NCBI GenBank assembly: GCA_904501795.1
Contig: CAJGCK010000016.1
Location: 1-21,629, forward strand
From: an uncultured Clostridia bacterium
GTDB lineage: Bacteria; Bacillota; Clostridia; Christensenellales; Borkfalkiaceae
Length of the DNA stretch: 21,629 nt
Direction: 5' to 3'
Below are positions 1 to 7,673 of the stretch, piece by piece. The notes beneath the pieces are model-generated. The model made no database searches and had not been told where the DNA came from. It worked only from the letters and a program-made list of their open reading frames with translations. The first letter of the stretch is position 1. Each line of letters starts with the position of its first letter. The position numbers and the translations under genes were made by a program.

Positions 1-44
1 ATACGACCGAAACCGTTAATTGCAACTTTTGTTACTTTTGACAT
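1..44 (-). CDS. gap: Glyceraldehyde-3-phosphate dehydrogenase, N-terminal fragment (runs off window)
   Basis: Only the first 14 codons are inside the window. They read MSKVTKVAINGFGR, and the VAINGFGR stretch is the start of the NAD-binding Rossmann fold of glycolytic GAPDH. The enzyme converts glyceraldehyde 3-phosphate to 1,3-bisphosphoglycerate in the cytoplasm. The start is well supported: a GGAGGAC Shine-Dalgarno at 51-57 sits six bases before the ATG, and a strong sigma-A promoter lies just upstream. The rest of the gene, and hence whether it is the NAD or NADP form, cannot be seen. Confidence 0.9.
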   Translation of the reverse strand, partial: MSKVTKVAINGFGR

Positions 45-89
45 GAATATGTCCTCCAAAATTTTTGTTTTTTTTCTTTTTTCTTAAAT

Positions 90-118
90 ATTATATCTTT
101 TTATTCAAATCAAGTCAA
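90..118 (-). promoter_or_regulatory. Sigma-A promoter of gap
   Basis: On the minus strand TTGACT (118-113) and TATAAT (95-90) are separated by 17 bases. This is a near-consensus promoter, as expected for a highly expressed glycolytic gene. It lies between the stop of the M29 peptidase gene and gap, so gap is transcribed on its own rather than as part of the peptidase transcript. The leader is A/T-rich and short. Confidence 0.85.
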
Positions 119-131
119 TTATTTTACGGGG

Positions 132-1247
132 CTATTTTAAATTTTCAGGGTTTAAACAAAGCAAATCTTTAGGAACGAACAACCCATTCTTTCTTATTAG
201 TTCTCCGTCGATATATATTTCTCCACCGCCGAATTCTTCCGTTTGTATTTGAACTAAATCCCAGTGGATTGCCGAAACGTTACCGTTGTAACAATCGTCG
301 TAACAACAACCGGGCGTAAAGTGTATAGAACCCGAAATCTTTTCGTCGAACAATATATCTCCCATAGGCTTTACTATATACGGATTTACCCCGAAAGCAA
401 ATTCGCCCACATATCTTGCGCCATCATCCGTGTCTAGTATAGCGTTTAACTTCTCAGTAAAGTTTGCACTCGCTTCAATAATCTTGCCGTCCTTAAAGGT
501 TAAACTAACGTTCTCGAACTTAACGCCTTGTTCAACCGACGGCGCATTATAAGTTATTTTTCCGTTTACGCTATCCTTTATGGGCGCGGTATATATTTCA
601 CCGTCGGGGATATTGCAGTGCCCCGAACATTTTTTACTGCCCACACCTTTTATAGAAAATGAAATATCGGTGTCTTTTGCGATAATTCTCACCTTGTCTG
701 CCTTATCTAAACGCTTTTTTAGTGAGTTCATCGCTTCGTCCATTTTAGAATAGTCTAAATTACAAACCAAAAAATAAAAATCTTCAAACGCTTCGCTACT
801 CATACCCGCTTGTTGCGCCATGCCTTGATTTGGATATCGTAAAACCACCCATTTGGTTTTTTTAACGCGTATTTCGTGGTGAACGGGATGAGAATAAAAC
901 TCGCTTTCTATTTTCATTTTGTTCTCGGGCACGTCTGAAAACTCGTTACAATTTTCGCCACCGCGAATACCTATATAAGCGTCCATTTCACTCATTCTAG
1001 CCCCGTCGATGCGAGCGCGAAGTTTCGCCATTTCTTCAGTTTGACCTTTTAGTAGAGCGCGCGTTATACGATTGTCGTAATACTCCACGAAAGGAAACGC
1101 ACCAACCGAATACGCTTCTTCAACTAGCGCGGTAACAAGAGAGTGGTCTATGCCCTTGGCTTCTATTAAAATTTTTTCGTTTGCTTTTAAAGAGCAAGAA
1201 TACCTTATAAGATTTTTTGCTAAAGTTTTTATGCGTGAATCTACCAT
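132..1247 (-). CDS. Aminopeptidase, M29 family
   Basis: This 371-residue protein matches the M29 (AmpS/PepS/AmpT) family of metal-dependent, co-catalytic two-metal aminopeptidases, which release N-terminal amino acids from peptides in the cytoplasm. Candidate metal ligands line up with the family pattern: E217 in GEIYTAP, E282 in GEFAFG, H309 in SIHF, and H328 and D330 in AIHWD. It is somewhat shorter than the roughly 410-residue founding members. I chose the ATG at 1247 because the longer reading, starting at 1298, would begin upstream of the -10 box (1290-1295), and because a G-rich TTTGGGGGG site precedes 1247. A short cysteine cluster (C314, C315, C319) lies between two ligand motifs. It is monocistronic, divergent from fba. 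Confidence 0.88.
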   Translation of the reverse strand: MVDSRIKTLAKNLIRYSCSLKANEKILIEAKGIDHSLVTALVEEAYSVGAFPFVEYYDNRITRALLKGQTEEMAKLRARIDGARMSEMDAYIGIRGGENCNEFSDVPENKMKIESEFYSHPVHHEIRVKKTKWVVLRYPNQGMAQQAGMSSEAFEDFYFLVCNLDYSKMDEAMNSLKKRLDKADKVRIIAKDTDISFSIKGVGSKKCSGHCNIPDGEIYTAPIKDSVNGKITYNAPSVEQGVKFENVSLTFKDGKIIEASANFTEKLNAILDTDDGARYVGEFAFGVNPYIVKPMGDILFDEKISGSIHFTPGCCYDDCYNGNVSAIHWDLVQIQTEEFGGGEIYIDGELIRKNGLFVPKDLLCLNPENLK

Positions 1248-1289
1248 AACGCCCCCCAAAACGACTTTTTGTTGCTTTTTATATAAATA

Positions 1290-1318
1290 ATTATACAACT
1301 ATTTGCTTTTTTTATAAA
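1290..1318 (-). promoter_or_regulatory. Promoter of the M29 aminopeptidase gene
   Basis: TTTATA (1318-1313) and TATAAT (1295-1290) on the minus strand are 17 bases apart. The -10 box is perfect and the -35 box is weak. Its position decides the start codon of the peptidase gene: any start at 1298 would be untranscribed from here. Confidence 0.65.
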
Positions 1319-1345
1319 GTATTTTCGAATAGATTTAAAATTTAT

Positions 1346-1374
1346 TTGCTAAACTCTAAAAAAAAAGGTATAAT
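1346..1374 (+). promoter_or_regulatory. Promoter of fba
   Basis: TTGCTA (1346-1351), a 17-base spacer and TATAAT (1369-1374) precede fba by about 70 bases. It is back to back with the promoter of the divergent peptidase gene; the two -35 boxes are about 30 bases apart. The leader ends in a GGAGGA Shine-Dalgarno at 1433-1438. Confidence 0.75.
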
Positions 1375-1445
1375 ATTACTTACAAGCGGAAATACGCTAC
1401 TTAACTTTTAGAAAAAATTTTTTATATTTTTCGGAGGATATAAAT

Positions 1446-2441
1446 ATGGCATTAGTAAACTCAAAGAAAATGTTTGAACAAGCCTACAAAAACGGATATG
1501 CAATAGGCGCGTTCAACGTAAACAACATGGAAATCGTTCAAGGCATTACCGAAGCTTGTAAAGAAGAAAACGCTCCCGTTATTCTTCAAGTTTCAAAGGG
1601 CGCAAGAGCTTATGCTAACCACACTTATCTAGTTAAATTGGTAGAAGCTGCCGTTCAAGAATGTCCTGAAATTCCGATCGTTCTTCACTTAGACCACGGC
1701 CCCGATTTCGAAACCTGTAAAGCAGTTATCGACGGTGGTTTTACTTCGGTTATGATAGACGGAAGTCACCTTCCCTTTGAAGAAAACGTTGCTTTAACCA
1801 AAAAAGTTGTTGACTACGCTCACGACGTTGCTGCAAGGGGTAGATATATTACCGTTGAAGGCGAACTTGGTACTCTTGCTGGTATTGAAGATGAAGTTAA
1901 GGTTGAACACGGCAACGAATCTTACACCAAACCCGAAGAAGTTATCGAATTCGTAGAAAGAACGGGTGTTGACAGTTTAGCAATCGCTATCGGTACTTCT
2001 CACGGTGCTTATAAATTTAAACCCGAACAATGCACCAGAAACGAAAAAGGTATTCTCGTTCCTCCGGCGCTTCGTTTCGATATATTAGAAGAAGTTTCTA
2101 AAAAACTTCCCGGCTTCCCCATCGTTTTACACGGTTCTTCATCAGTTCCGCAAGATTACGTTGCTATGGTTAACGAAAACGGCGGTAAGATGCCCGACGC
2201 TATCGGTGTTCCTGAAGAACAACTCCGTGAAGCTGCAAAACTTTCAGTTTGCAAAATTAATATCGACTCTGACCTTCGCCTTGCTATGACGGGAACTATC
2301 CGTAAATTCTTTAACGAAAAACCCGACAAGTTCGACCCCAGAGAATACTTAAAACCCGCACGTACTAACATTAAAGAAATCGTTAGACACAAACTCGTTA
2401 ACGTTTTAGGTTGCGCTGGCAAAGCAGACGAATGCAAATAA
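1446..2441 (+). CDS. fba: Class II fructose-1,6-bisphosphate aldolase
   Basis: This 331-residue, zinc-dependent aldolase cleaves fructose 1,6-bisphosphate to glyceraldehyde 3-phosphate and dihydroxyacetone phosphate in glycolysis and works in reverse in gluconeogenesis. The HLDHG motif gives catalytic D83 and zinc ligand H84; H186 (GTSHG) and H229 (VLHGSSS) are the other zinc ligands, and GSSS (230-233) and NIDSD fit the phosphate-binding sites. The ATG follows GGAGGA by seven bases. The coding style (mostly GTT, CTT, GAA, with few rare-looking codons) differs a little from its neighbours, as expected for a highly expressed gene. It has its own promoter and terminator. Its nearness to gap and a PfkB-type kinase makes a loose glycolytic neighbourhood. 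Confidence 0.95.
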   Translation: MALVNSKKMFEQAYKNGYAIGAFNVNNMEIVQGITEACKEENAPVILQVSKGARAYANHTYLVKLVEAAVQECPEIPIVLHLDHGPDFETCKAVIDGGFTSVMIDGSHLPFEENVALTKKVVDYAHDVAARGRYITVEGELGTLAGIEDEVKVEHGNESYTKPEEVIEFVERTGVDSLAIAIGTSHGAYKFKPEQCTRNEKGILVPPALRFDILEEVSKKLPGFPIVLHGSSSVPQDYVAMVNENGGKMPDAIGVPEEQLREAAKLSVCKINIDSDLRLAMTGTIRKFFNEKPDKFDPREYLKPARTNIKEIVRHKLVNVLGCAGKADECK

Positions 2442-2455
2442 TTTTTAGAAAAAAT

Positions 2456-2492
2456 AAAAGTGTTAGGCAAATTGCTTAACACTTTTTTATTT
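2456..2492. terminator. Terminator between convergent fba and yihY
   Basis: AAAAGTGTTA (2456-2465) pairs perfectly with TAACACTTTT (2477-2486), and the inside can pair further (GCAA with TTGC). A T-run follows on the plus strand and an A-run precedes it, so it can end transcripts of both convergent genes. The stop codon of the YihY-family gene (2487-2489) touches its edge. Confidence 0.85.
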
Positions 2493-3299
2493 TAAACTTT
2501 TGTTTTTCTTTTTGGATAGAGCGCACATGTTCGCTACCGCGCCTATCACTAACGATAACATTATAATATACAACCAAATTATAAAAACTATCAGCGCGGA
2601 TAGACTGCCGTACAACGCGTTGTTTATAGGAAAAAATCTTAAATAAACTAAAAACCCAAGCGTTCCTAAAAGTATAGTTACTACCGAAATGATTGCGCCG
2701 AGCAAAGTTTCTTTTAGTCTTAATTTTATAGGTGAAATAAATTTGTTTAAAAGAAGTACCGTTATAAATAGTCCAAAAAAAGAAAGCGCAACTCCCAAAA
2801 TTATGCTGTATAAATTGTTCCTTGGCGAAAATGGTAAAATAGAAAATAATTTGTTTCTAAAAAACAGTATAAGCGCAAAAGACAAAAGCAAAATGAAAAA
2901 CACGAAAAGGGCAAGTACCGCCCACAATCTTCTAAACAATCCACGCTTCTTTTTAGAGCGTGCGCCGTATATATAGTCGCCGTCTTTTGACATTTGGCTT
3001 AGCAAACTACTGCAAGACAACACCACCGTTATTATAAAAAACACCGTTATTCCACTGCTCGCGCTATCCGCCGTTTCCTTAAAGGCTTGCCCTAGCAATA
3101 AAAACTCTTGCGGAACAGACGCCGAAAGTCCGCCCGCAACGTCTACGCCGAGCACTGAAAAGGCGAATATAAACAAAAAAACTAACGGTATAAACGCTAG
3201 CAAAAAAAAGAATACCCACGCCCCTGCAACCGTAGTTACACGTTTGTTTGATAGGGCGAGCACAAAATTTTTAAGGTTTTTATTATGAAAATCGGGCAT
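2487..3299 (-). CDS. YihY/BrkB-family membrane protein
   Basis: This 270-residue integral membrane protein matches the YihY (UPF0761, formerly ribonuclease BN/BrkB) family in length, in the early motif around residues 20-45 (TTVAGAWVFFFLLAFIPL), and in about six hydrophobic segments ending in a lysine-rich tail. The biochemical role of the family is not settled; the old RNase BN name is wrong. It lies 51 bases after the PfkB-type kinase gene on the same strand and may be co-transcribed. Oddly, no Shine-Dalgarno precedes the ATG, and the start codon lies inside a 13-bp inverted repeat (separate entry). No other in-frame start is credible, as the early residues fit the family. Confidence 0.82.
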   Translation of the reverse strand: MPDFHNKNLKNFVLALSNKRVTTVAGAWVFFFLLAFIPLVFLFIFAFSVLGVDVAGGLSASVPQEFLLLGQAFKETADSASSGITVFFIITVVLSCSSLLSQMSKDGDYIYGARSKKKRGLFRRLWAVLALFVFFILLLSFALILFFRNKLFSILPFSPRNNLYSIILGVALSFFGLFITVLLLNKFISPIKLRLKETLLGAIISVVTILLGTLGFLVYLRFFPINNALYGSLSALIVFIIWLYIIMLSLVIGAVANMCALSKKKNKSLK

Positions 3300-3342
3300 A
3301 ATAACAGTTTTGACATTTTTTACCGTTTTTATGCCCGATTTT
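3288..3342 (-). repeat. 13-bp inverted repeat over the yihY start codon
   Basis: Positions 3288-3300 and 3330-3342 are perfect reverse complements (core ATCGGGCAT), with a 29-base loop. On the minus-strand transcript the second arm contains the ATG and first codons (M-P-D-F) of the YihY-family gene. It could act as a weak terminator or attenuator after the kinase gene, or as a hairpin that hides the start codon. The T-tract after it on the minus strand is interrupted (ATTTTCATAATAA), so a plain terminator fits less well. Confidence 0.6.
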
Positions 3343-3350
3343 TAATTGTT

Positions 3351-4277
3351 TTAAAGTTTTTCTACCACTAATTTAGTATAAATTTCTTCGTATTTATCTC
3401 TATGGAATAAATTTGTTCCGCTAGTAGTGATAGAAGCCGTGCCTGCGGCAACGCTACGCTTTAACATTTCGTCCATCGGCACGCCCTTTTCTAACTGAAC
3501 GCACGCGGCGGCAATCATACTATCGCCCGCGCCAACGGTAGAGTTAACAGCAACCGAAGCGCTTTTACAATAATAACTTTCCGTTCCGTTAGTTAAAATA
3601 GCCCCGTCCGCACCCAAAGACACTAGAACGTTTCTAACGCCCCTGTCTAAATATTTTTTTGCGCAAGTTAAAACGTCTTTTTTACTAGCAACCTTTTTGC
3701 CTGAAAAACTTTCAAGTTCTTTAAGGTTTGGTTTAACCATAAAAATTTCACCGCTATCAAGCGCACAAGACATGTTTTCTTTCTCGGTGTCGACTATTTT
3801 TTTAACCCTGCTCGGTATCACTGAAAGAACTTCTTTATAAAACTCTGGTGAAACGCCTTGTGGCAAACTACCGCTCATTACCGCGATATCGCATTCCGCC
3901 GAAAGATTTTTAACTAGCTCGATTAGTTCGAGTTGTTTTTCCCTTGAAACCTTTTCGCCTTTATCGTTTATCTCGGTGAGCATAGACTTTTTGTCTATTA
4001 TCTTATAATTAAGCCTTGCGCCACCTTCGTTATACACGAAGTCGTGCCTAGCCCCTTCCTTTTCTAGTGCGTTTGTAAAAAGCGTTGCGTGATTGTTGAA
4101 CATAAACCCTGTTGCAATACACTTCTCGCCCAGCCTTGCCACACCTTTCGCCACGTTTAACGCTTTACCAGAATACGTTTCTACCTTGTTTTGAACCCTA
4201 TTTAACATGCCAACGTTTAAACTGTCTAGTTCAATAGTATAGTCTATACTCGGGTTAGGGCAAATCGTTAATATCAT
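3351..4277 (-). CDS. pfkB: PfkB-family sugar-phosphate kinase (1-phosphofructokinase/tagatose-6-phosphate kinase type)
   Basis: This 308-residue ribokinase-fold enzyme belongs to the hexose kinase group that includes FruK (fructose 1-phosphate to fructose 1,6-bisphosphate) and LacC (tagatose 6-phosphate). The early GKALNVAKGVARLG (37-50) motif and the C-terminal GAGDS (249-253) with catalytic D252 are clear, and NPSIDYT near the start is typical of the FruK/LacC branch. No fructose PTS or DeoR-type regulator accompanies it, so the true substrate is open. Its product in either case would feed the aldolase step, and fba lies close by. It follows the EF-G-like gene by 28 bases, with an AAGGAGA site, and is probably co-transcribed with it; no separate promoter is evident. 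Confidence 0.85.
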   Translation of the reverse strand: MILTICPNPSIDYTIELDSLNVGMLNRVQNKVETYSGKALNVAKGVARLGEKCIATGFMFNNHATLFTNALEKEGARHDFVYNEGGARLNYKIIDKKSMLTEINDKGEKVSREKQLELIELVKNLSAECDIAVMSGSLPQGVSPEFYKEVLSVIPSRVKKIVDTEKENMSCALDSGEIFMVKPNLKELESFSGKKVASKKDVLTCAKKYLDRGVRNVLVSLGADGAILTNGTESYYCKSASVAVNSTVGAGDSMIAAACVQLEKGVPMDEMLKRSVAAGTASITTSGTNLFHRDKYEEIYTKLVVEKL

Positions 4278-4305
4278 TTAACTATTTTTCTCCTTTCCTT
4301 GCGAA

Positions 4306-6369
4306 CTATTTTTTAGCGTCCGCAATAATTTTATCTACCACTGAAAACGGAACTTCTTCGTACCGTAAGAATTCACAAACAAACTTACCCCTACCTTGCG
4401 TCATACTACGCAAATCGGTAGCGTATTTAAGCATTTCAGAAAGCGGTGCTTCGGCGGAAATAACTTGTAAATTATTTTCGCTTTCCATACCTAATATCCT
4501 GCCACGCCTTTTGTTCATATCACCCAAAACGTCGCCCGTAAAATTATCGGGAACGGTTATATAATATGAATAAACGGGCTCTAAAATAACCGGTTTAGCG
4601 CGTTTTACAGCATCTTCGTAAGCAAGTTTTGCCGCGGAAACGAACGCCACTTCTTTACTGTCGACAGGGTGATACTTACGGTCGAATAAAGTGCATTTGA
4701 TGTTTACCGTTGGATACCCGGCAAGAACGCCTTTAGTTATTGCTTCTCTAAGTCCTTTTTCTACTGCGGGAATAAACTGTTTGGGAACAGCTCCGCCAAC
4801 GACTGCGTCAACAAACTCAAACTCTCCGTCGCTTGCGCCCGGCTCGAAACGGATGTTAACCACGCCGTATTGCCCTGCACCGCCCGTTTGTTTTTTGTGT
4901 TTGCCTTCCGCTTCGGCAGTTGCGGTTATGGTTTCTTTATAAGCAATTATCGGGTCACGCAAAACCGCTTCACAACCGAATTTTGCTTTAAGTTTTTTGG
5001 TTAAAACGTCTAACTGTGTTTCGCCTAAGCCACGAATAACCGTTTCACCCGTAGATTTATCTTTCTCTACCTTAAAGGTCATATCTTCTTCCGCAAGACG
5101 ATTAAGACCTTGGAAAACTTTGTCTTCTTCGCCGTTTTTAGACGCCGAAATCGCCATCGTTAACACTGGTACTGGGAAAGGAATTCTATCGAATTTAATT
5201 TGATGATTTTCTTCACACAACGTGTCCGAAGTGTTGGTGCAAGATAGTTTGTTAACCGCACCGATATCGCCCGCGGATAACACGTCAACCGCTTCTTGCT
5301 TTTTGCCTTTCAAAAGGTAAACGCCGTTTATCCTTTCTTTTTCGCCCGTAGTGGCGTTAATAACAGTCATGCCACTCTTCAACGTACCCGTAAACACGCG
5401 CACGTAGTTAAGCTTACCAACGAACGGGTCTGCCACGGTCTTGAAAACTTGAGCCGAGAAAGGTTGTGAAACGTCACAACTAACGCTTATCTCTTCGCCC
5501 GTTGAAAGATTGGTTGCTTTAACGGGTTTTCTCTCCACAGGGGACGGCATTATCGCAACAATTTCGTTCATTAAATTAATAACGCCCAAGTTTTGAACTG
5601 CAGAGCCACCTAAAACGGGAATTGTATCGCCTGCAAACAAGCCGTTTTTAATACCAACTATAATTTCGTCGTTAGAAAGCCAACCGCTATCTAAGAACTT
5701 ATTCAAAAATTCTTCACTACTTTCTGCCGCCGCTTCCATCAAACTCTCTTTTAGTCGGGCGATTTCTTCCACCTTGTCTGAAGGAACTTGTATTTCATTT
5801 CTACCGCCGTGCGTAAATTCGAACGCTTTGCCCGAAATAACGCTGACGTAACCCTTCATCTTGCCGTCTCTAATTATCGGCGAGTGCATGGTCGCTATTT
5901 TTTTGCCGTACTTAGCGTGAAAAGCTTCCGCAGTTTTTACGTAGTCGGAATTTTCTTTATCAATACCGTTTATAAAAATCATAAGCGGAATGTGATTTTT
6001 CAAGCAATACTCTATCGCTTTTTCAGCGCCTACTGAAACTGTTCCGTTTGCATCTGCAACTAAAACCGCCGAAGCAACCGCGCGCATAGCCTGTTCAAAC
6101 TCACCTTCGAAATCGAAAAAGCCAGGCACGTCTACCAAATTTATTTTAACGTCTTGCCAGCAAGTATAAGCGCAAGAGAGCGAAATTGATATACCCCTTG
6201 CCGTTTCTTCCGCGTCGTAATCCATAACGGTGTTTTTATCGGTGGTTTTGCCCAACCTATCGATACTCTTGCCGTTAAATAATATCGCTTCACAAAGCGA
6301 AGTCTTACCTTCTCCGCTATGCCCTATTATTGCAATATTTCTAATATTGTCCGCATTAAATTGCCCCAT
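4306..6369 (-). CDS. Elongation factor G-like GTPase (EF-G paralogue)
   Basis: This 687-residue protein has the full five-domain layout of EF-G and falls with the EF-G-like paralogues of Clostridia rather than with the housekeeping FusA. P-loop GHSGEGKT (16-23) and RGISIS (58-63, switch I) are recognisable. G3 reads DVPGF (80-84) where EF-G has DTPGH, so the catalytic histidine position is phenylalanine; G4 reads NGID (134-137) where NKxD is expected. Domain IV and the C-terminal domain look intact (GGAGQYG, then QFIPAVEKGLREA). Housekeeping fusA normally sits with rpsL/rpsG/tuf, so this is a second copy. Its role is unknown: it may be a slow or inactive GTPase on the ribosome. It probably forms a transcript with the downstream PfkB-type kinase gene. 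Confidence 0.87.
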   Translation of the reverse strand: MGQFNADNIRNIAIIGHSGEGKTSLCEAILFNGKSIDRLGKTTDKNTVMDYDAEETARGISISLSCAYTCWQDVKINLVDVPGFFDFEGEFEQAMRAVASAVLVADANGTVSVGAEKAIEYCLKNHIPLMIFINGIDKENSDYVKTAEAFHAKYGKKIATMHSPIIRDGKMKGYVSVISGKAFEFTHGGRNEIQVPSDKVEEIARLKESLMEAAAESSEEFLNKFLDSGWLSNDEIIVGIKNGLFAGDTIPVLGGSAVQNLGVINLMNEIVAIMPSPVERKPVKATNLSTGEEISVSCDVSQPFSAQVFKTVADPFVGKLNYVRVFTGTLKSGMTVINATTGEKERINGVYLLKGKKQEAVDVLSAGDIGAVNKLSCTNTSDTLCEENHQIKFDRIPFPVPVLTMAISASKNGEEDKVFQGLNRLAEEDMTFKVEKDKSTGETVIRGLGETQLDVLTKKLKAKFGCEAVLRDPIIAYKETITATAEAEGKHKKQTGGAGQYGVVNIRFEPGASDGEFEFVDAVVGGAVPKQFIPAVEKGLREAITKGVLAGYPTVNIKCTLFDRKYHPVDSKEVAFVSAAKLAYEDAVKRAKPVILEPVYSYYITVPDNFTGDVLGDMNKRRGRILGMESENNLQVISAEAPLSEMLKYATDLRSMTQGRGKFVCEFLRYEEVPFSVVDKIIADAKK

Positions 6370-6407
6370 AAAGTTTCCCCCTTTTATTTAATTTACCCTA
6401 TCATATA

Positions 6408-6424
6408 AGTTGCCTACCGCAACT
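6408..6424 (-). promoter_or_regulatory. Small hairpin in the leader of the EF-G-like gene
   Basis: AGTTGC and GCAACT form a 6-bp stem with a 5-base loop in the 5' leader, just downstream of the -10 box and before the AAAGGGGG ribosome site. It may stabilise the message or be a protein site; there is no T-run, so it is not a terminator. Confidence 0.35.
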
Positions 6425-6430
6425 AAGTTT

Positions 6431-6459
6431 ATTATATAATAAACGCAACCTGTTTTCAA
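6431..6459 (-). promoter_or_regulatory. Sigma-A promoter of the EF-G-like gene
   Basis: TTGAAA (6459-6454) and TATAAT (6436-6431) on the minus strand are 17 bases apart. The -10 region lies in a palindromic AT stretch (ATTATATAAT). The transcript would start about 55 bases before the ATG. Confidence 0.75.
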
Positions 6460-6483
6460 GGGGGTTTTAAAAATTTTTGTTCT

Positions 6484-6885
6484 CTAATAATCTGCTTCGT
6501 CTATTTTTACGTTACCGTGTTGCGCACCTAATAAATCTTCGCAACACGGAAAATCGTGTGAAGAACACGGCTCTTCACACTTATCTCTTCTCGGTGGGCT
6601 TTTTGGAGGTTTTGAAATTTTGCTCGATTCCCCACACAAGTCACCACACCTTAAATCTACTAAAATAACGTCGCTACCGATTTTTATTATTCGCGAAACG
6701 TCGATAAACACTTGCGATTTGTTAAAAAAAGAAAATATTCTGCGCGTTCTTTTGCCAGGCACGGTTATCCCCGACAACACGCCCCTTGGAAATTCTAACG
6801 TAAGGTCTATAATATTCCCTAAGCATCGCCCGTCCGAAACGTTTATAACGTCTCTCTTTCTTAATTCGTTATAGGTTAGTTCCAT
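6484..6885 (-). CDS. YlmC/YmxH-family PRC-barrel protein with cysteine-rich tail
   Basis: Residues 1-80 of this 133-residue protein match the small PRC-barrel YlmC/YmxH sporulation family (start MELTYNELRKRDVIN, then DGRCLGNIIDL, and IIKIGSDVILVD), which in B. subtilis relatives are about 80-90 residues. The remaining 50 residues are an extra tail: a KPPKSPPRR linker followed by CEEPC and DFPCCED, with cysteines at 80, 84, 103, 107, 114 and 115. That tail might bind metal or form disulfides in the spore; this is inference. The ATG follows AGGGG by eight bases. No clear sigma-A promoter is seen upstream, consistent with control by a sporulation sigma factor. It is monocistronic. Confidence 0.8.
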   Translation of the reverse strand: MELTYNELRKRDVINVSDGRCLGNIIDLTLEFPRGVLSGITVPGKRTRRIFSFFNKSQVFIDVSRIIKIGSDVILVDLRCGDLCGESSKISKPPKSPPRRDKCEEPCSSHDFPCCEDLLGAQHGNVKIDEADY

Positions 6886-6960
6886 TTTTTATACCCCTAA
6901 AAGTTTATGAGCGGTATAAATATACTATGAATAAAAAATAAAAAGGGTTTTTAATAAATA

Positions 6961-6993
6961 AAAAAGACTAGCATCTATAAGGACTAGTCTTTT
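6961..6993 (-). terminator. Terminator of the histidine operon
   Basis: AAAAGACTAG and CTAGTCTTTT (6962-6971 and 6984-6993) form a perfect 10-bp stem with a 12-base loop; on the minus strand it is followed by TTTTTTATTTATT. It lies 18 bases after the hisIE stop and closes the operon before the ylmC-like gene. Confidence 0.85.
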
Positions 6994-7011
6994 GTTTTTC
7001 GATGGTGTTTT

Positions 7012-7662
7012 TTATTTCGTCATCTTTTCTTGTTTTATTTTTTTGTCAATAACGTGCCTTGAAGAAAGTTCGTCGTGAACGTCTTTTACGTCTATGCCCA
7101 TCTCTACCATCAAAACTAGTGCGTGGTAGCAAAGATCGGCAAGTTCGTAAATGGTTTCTTTTTTATCGTTGGCTTTACCAGCGATTATAACTTCGGTACT
7201 CTCTTCACCAACCTTTTTTAGAATTTTGTCTATCCCTTTTTCGAATAGATAAGTGGTGTAAGAGCCTTCTTGTTTGTTAATCTTTCTGCCTTTAATAAGT
7301 TCGTATAAGTCTTGTAAAGAAAATTCTTTTAACTCTTCGTTTTTCCAAACGGGGTTAAAAAAGCAACTTTCTTCGCCCGTGTGGCAAGCGGGTCCTTGCG
7401 AATTTACCACCACGGTAAGCGCGTCAAAATCACAATCGGCGGTTATTGAAACAACGTCTTGAACGTTTCCACTCGTTTCTCCTTTGCGCCACAAAGTTTG
7501 CCTTGAACGACTATAAAAACACGTTCTTTTTTCGGCTATGGTGATTCCTAAACTCTCTTTACTCATATATGCAAGAGTTAAAACTTTTTTACTTTTTTCG
7601 TCCACTACTATTGCGGGAATAAGCCCTTTTTCGTCAAATTTTAGTTGGTTAATATCTATCAT
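7012..7662 (-). CDS. hisI: Bifunctional phosphoribosyl-AMP cyclohydrolase / phosphoribosyl-ATP pyrophosphatase
   Basis: This 216-residue fusion carries out steps 2 and 3 of histidine synthesis: HisE hydrolyses phosphoribosyl-ATP to phosphoribosyl-AMP and HisI opens the adenine ring. The HisI half (about 1-110) holds the magnesium/zinc signature DCDFDAL and [12 protein letters not shown]; the HisE half (about 115-205) has [12 protein letters not shown] and the [13 protein letters not shown] helix of the MazG-like fold. It is the last gene of the operon, as is common in Firmicutes. The ATG follows AAGGAG, which overlaps the hisF stop 11 bases upstream. Also called hisIE. Confidence 0.95.
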   Translation of the reverse strand: MIDINQLKFDEKGLIPAIVVDEKSKKVLTLAYMSKESLGITIAEKRTCFYSRSRQTLWRKGETSGNVQDVVSITADCDFDALTVVVNSQGPACHTGEESCFFNPVWKNEELKEFSLQDLYELIKGRKINKQEGSYTTYLFEKGIDKILKKVGEESTEVIIAGKANDKKETIYELADLCYHALVLMVEMGIDVKDVHDELSSRHVIDKKIKQEKMTK

Positions 7663-7673
7663 ATTCTTTCTCC

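Noticed and set aside
2156..2482. A 108-codon minus-strand frame antisense to the end of fba
   Set aside because: It overlaps the highly conserved C-terminal part of fba and the terminator, has no ribosome site, and resembles no family I know.
3310..3315. A perfect TTGACA on the plus strand between the kinase and yihY genes
   Set aside because: No -10 box follows at 16-18 bases, and no plus-strand gene lies downstream; chance match in AT-rich DNA.
6886..6960. A sporulation sigma-E-like promoter before the YlmC-type gene (TTCATAG and CATAAACT)
   Set aside because: The -35 match is poor and the nearby GTATATT motif has the wrong spacing; I cannot support a specific sigma factor from this.
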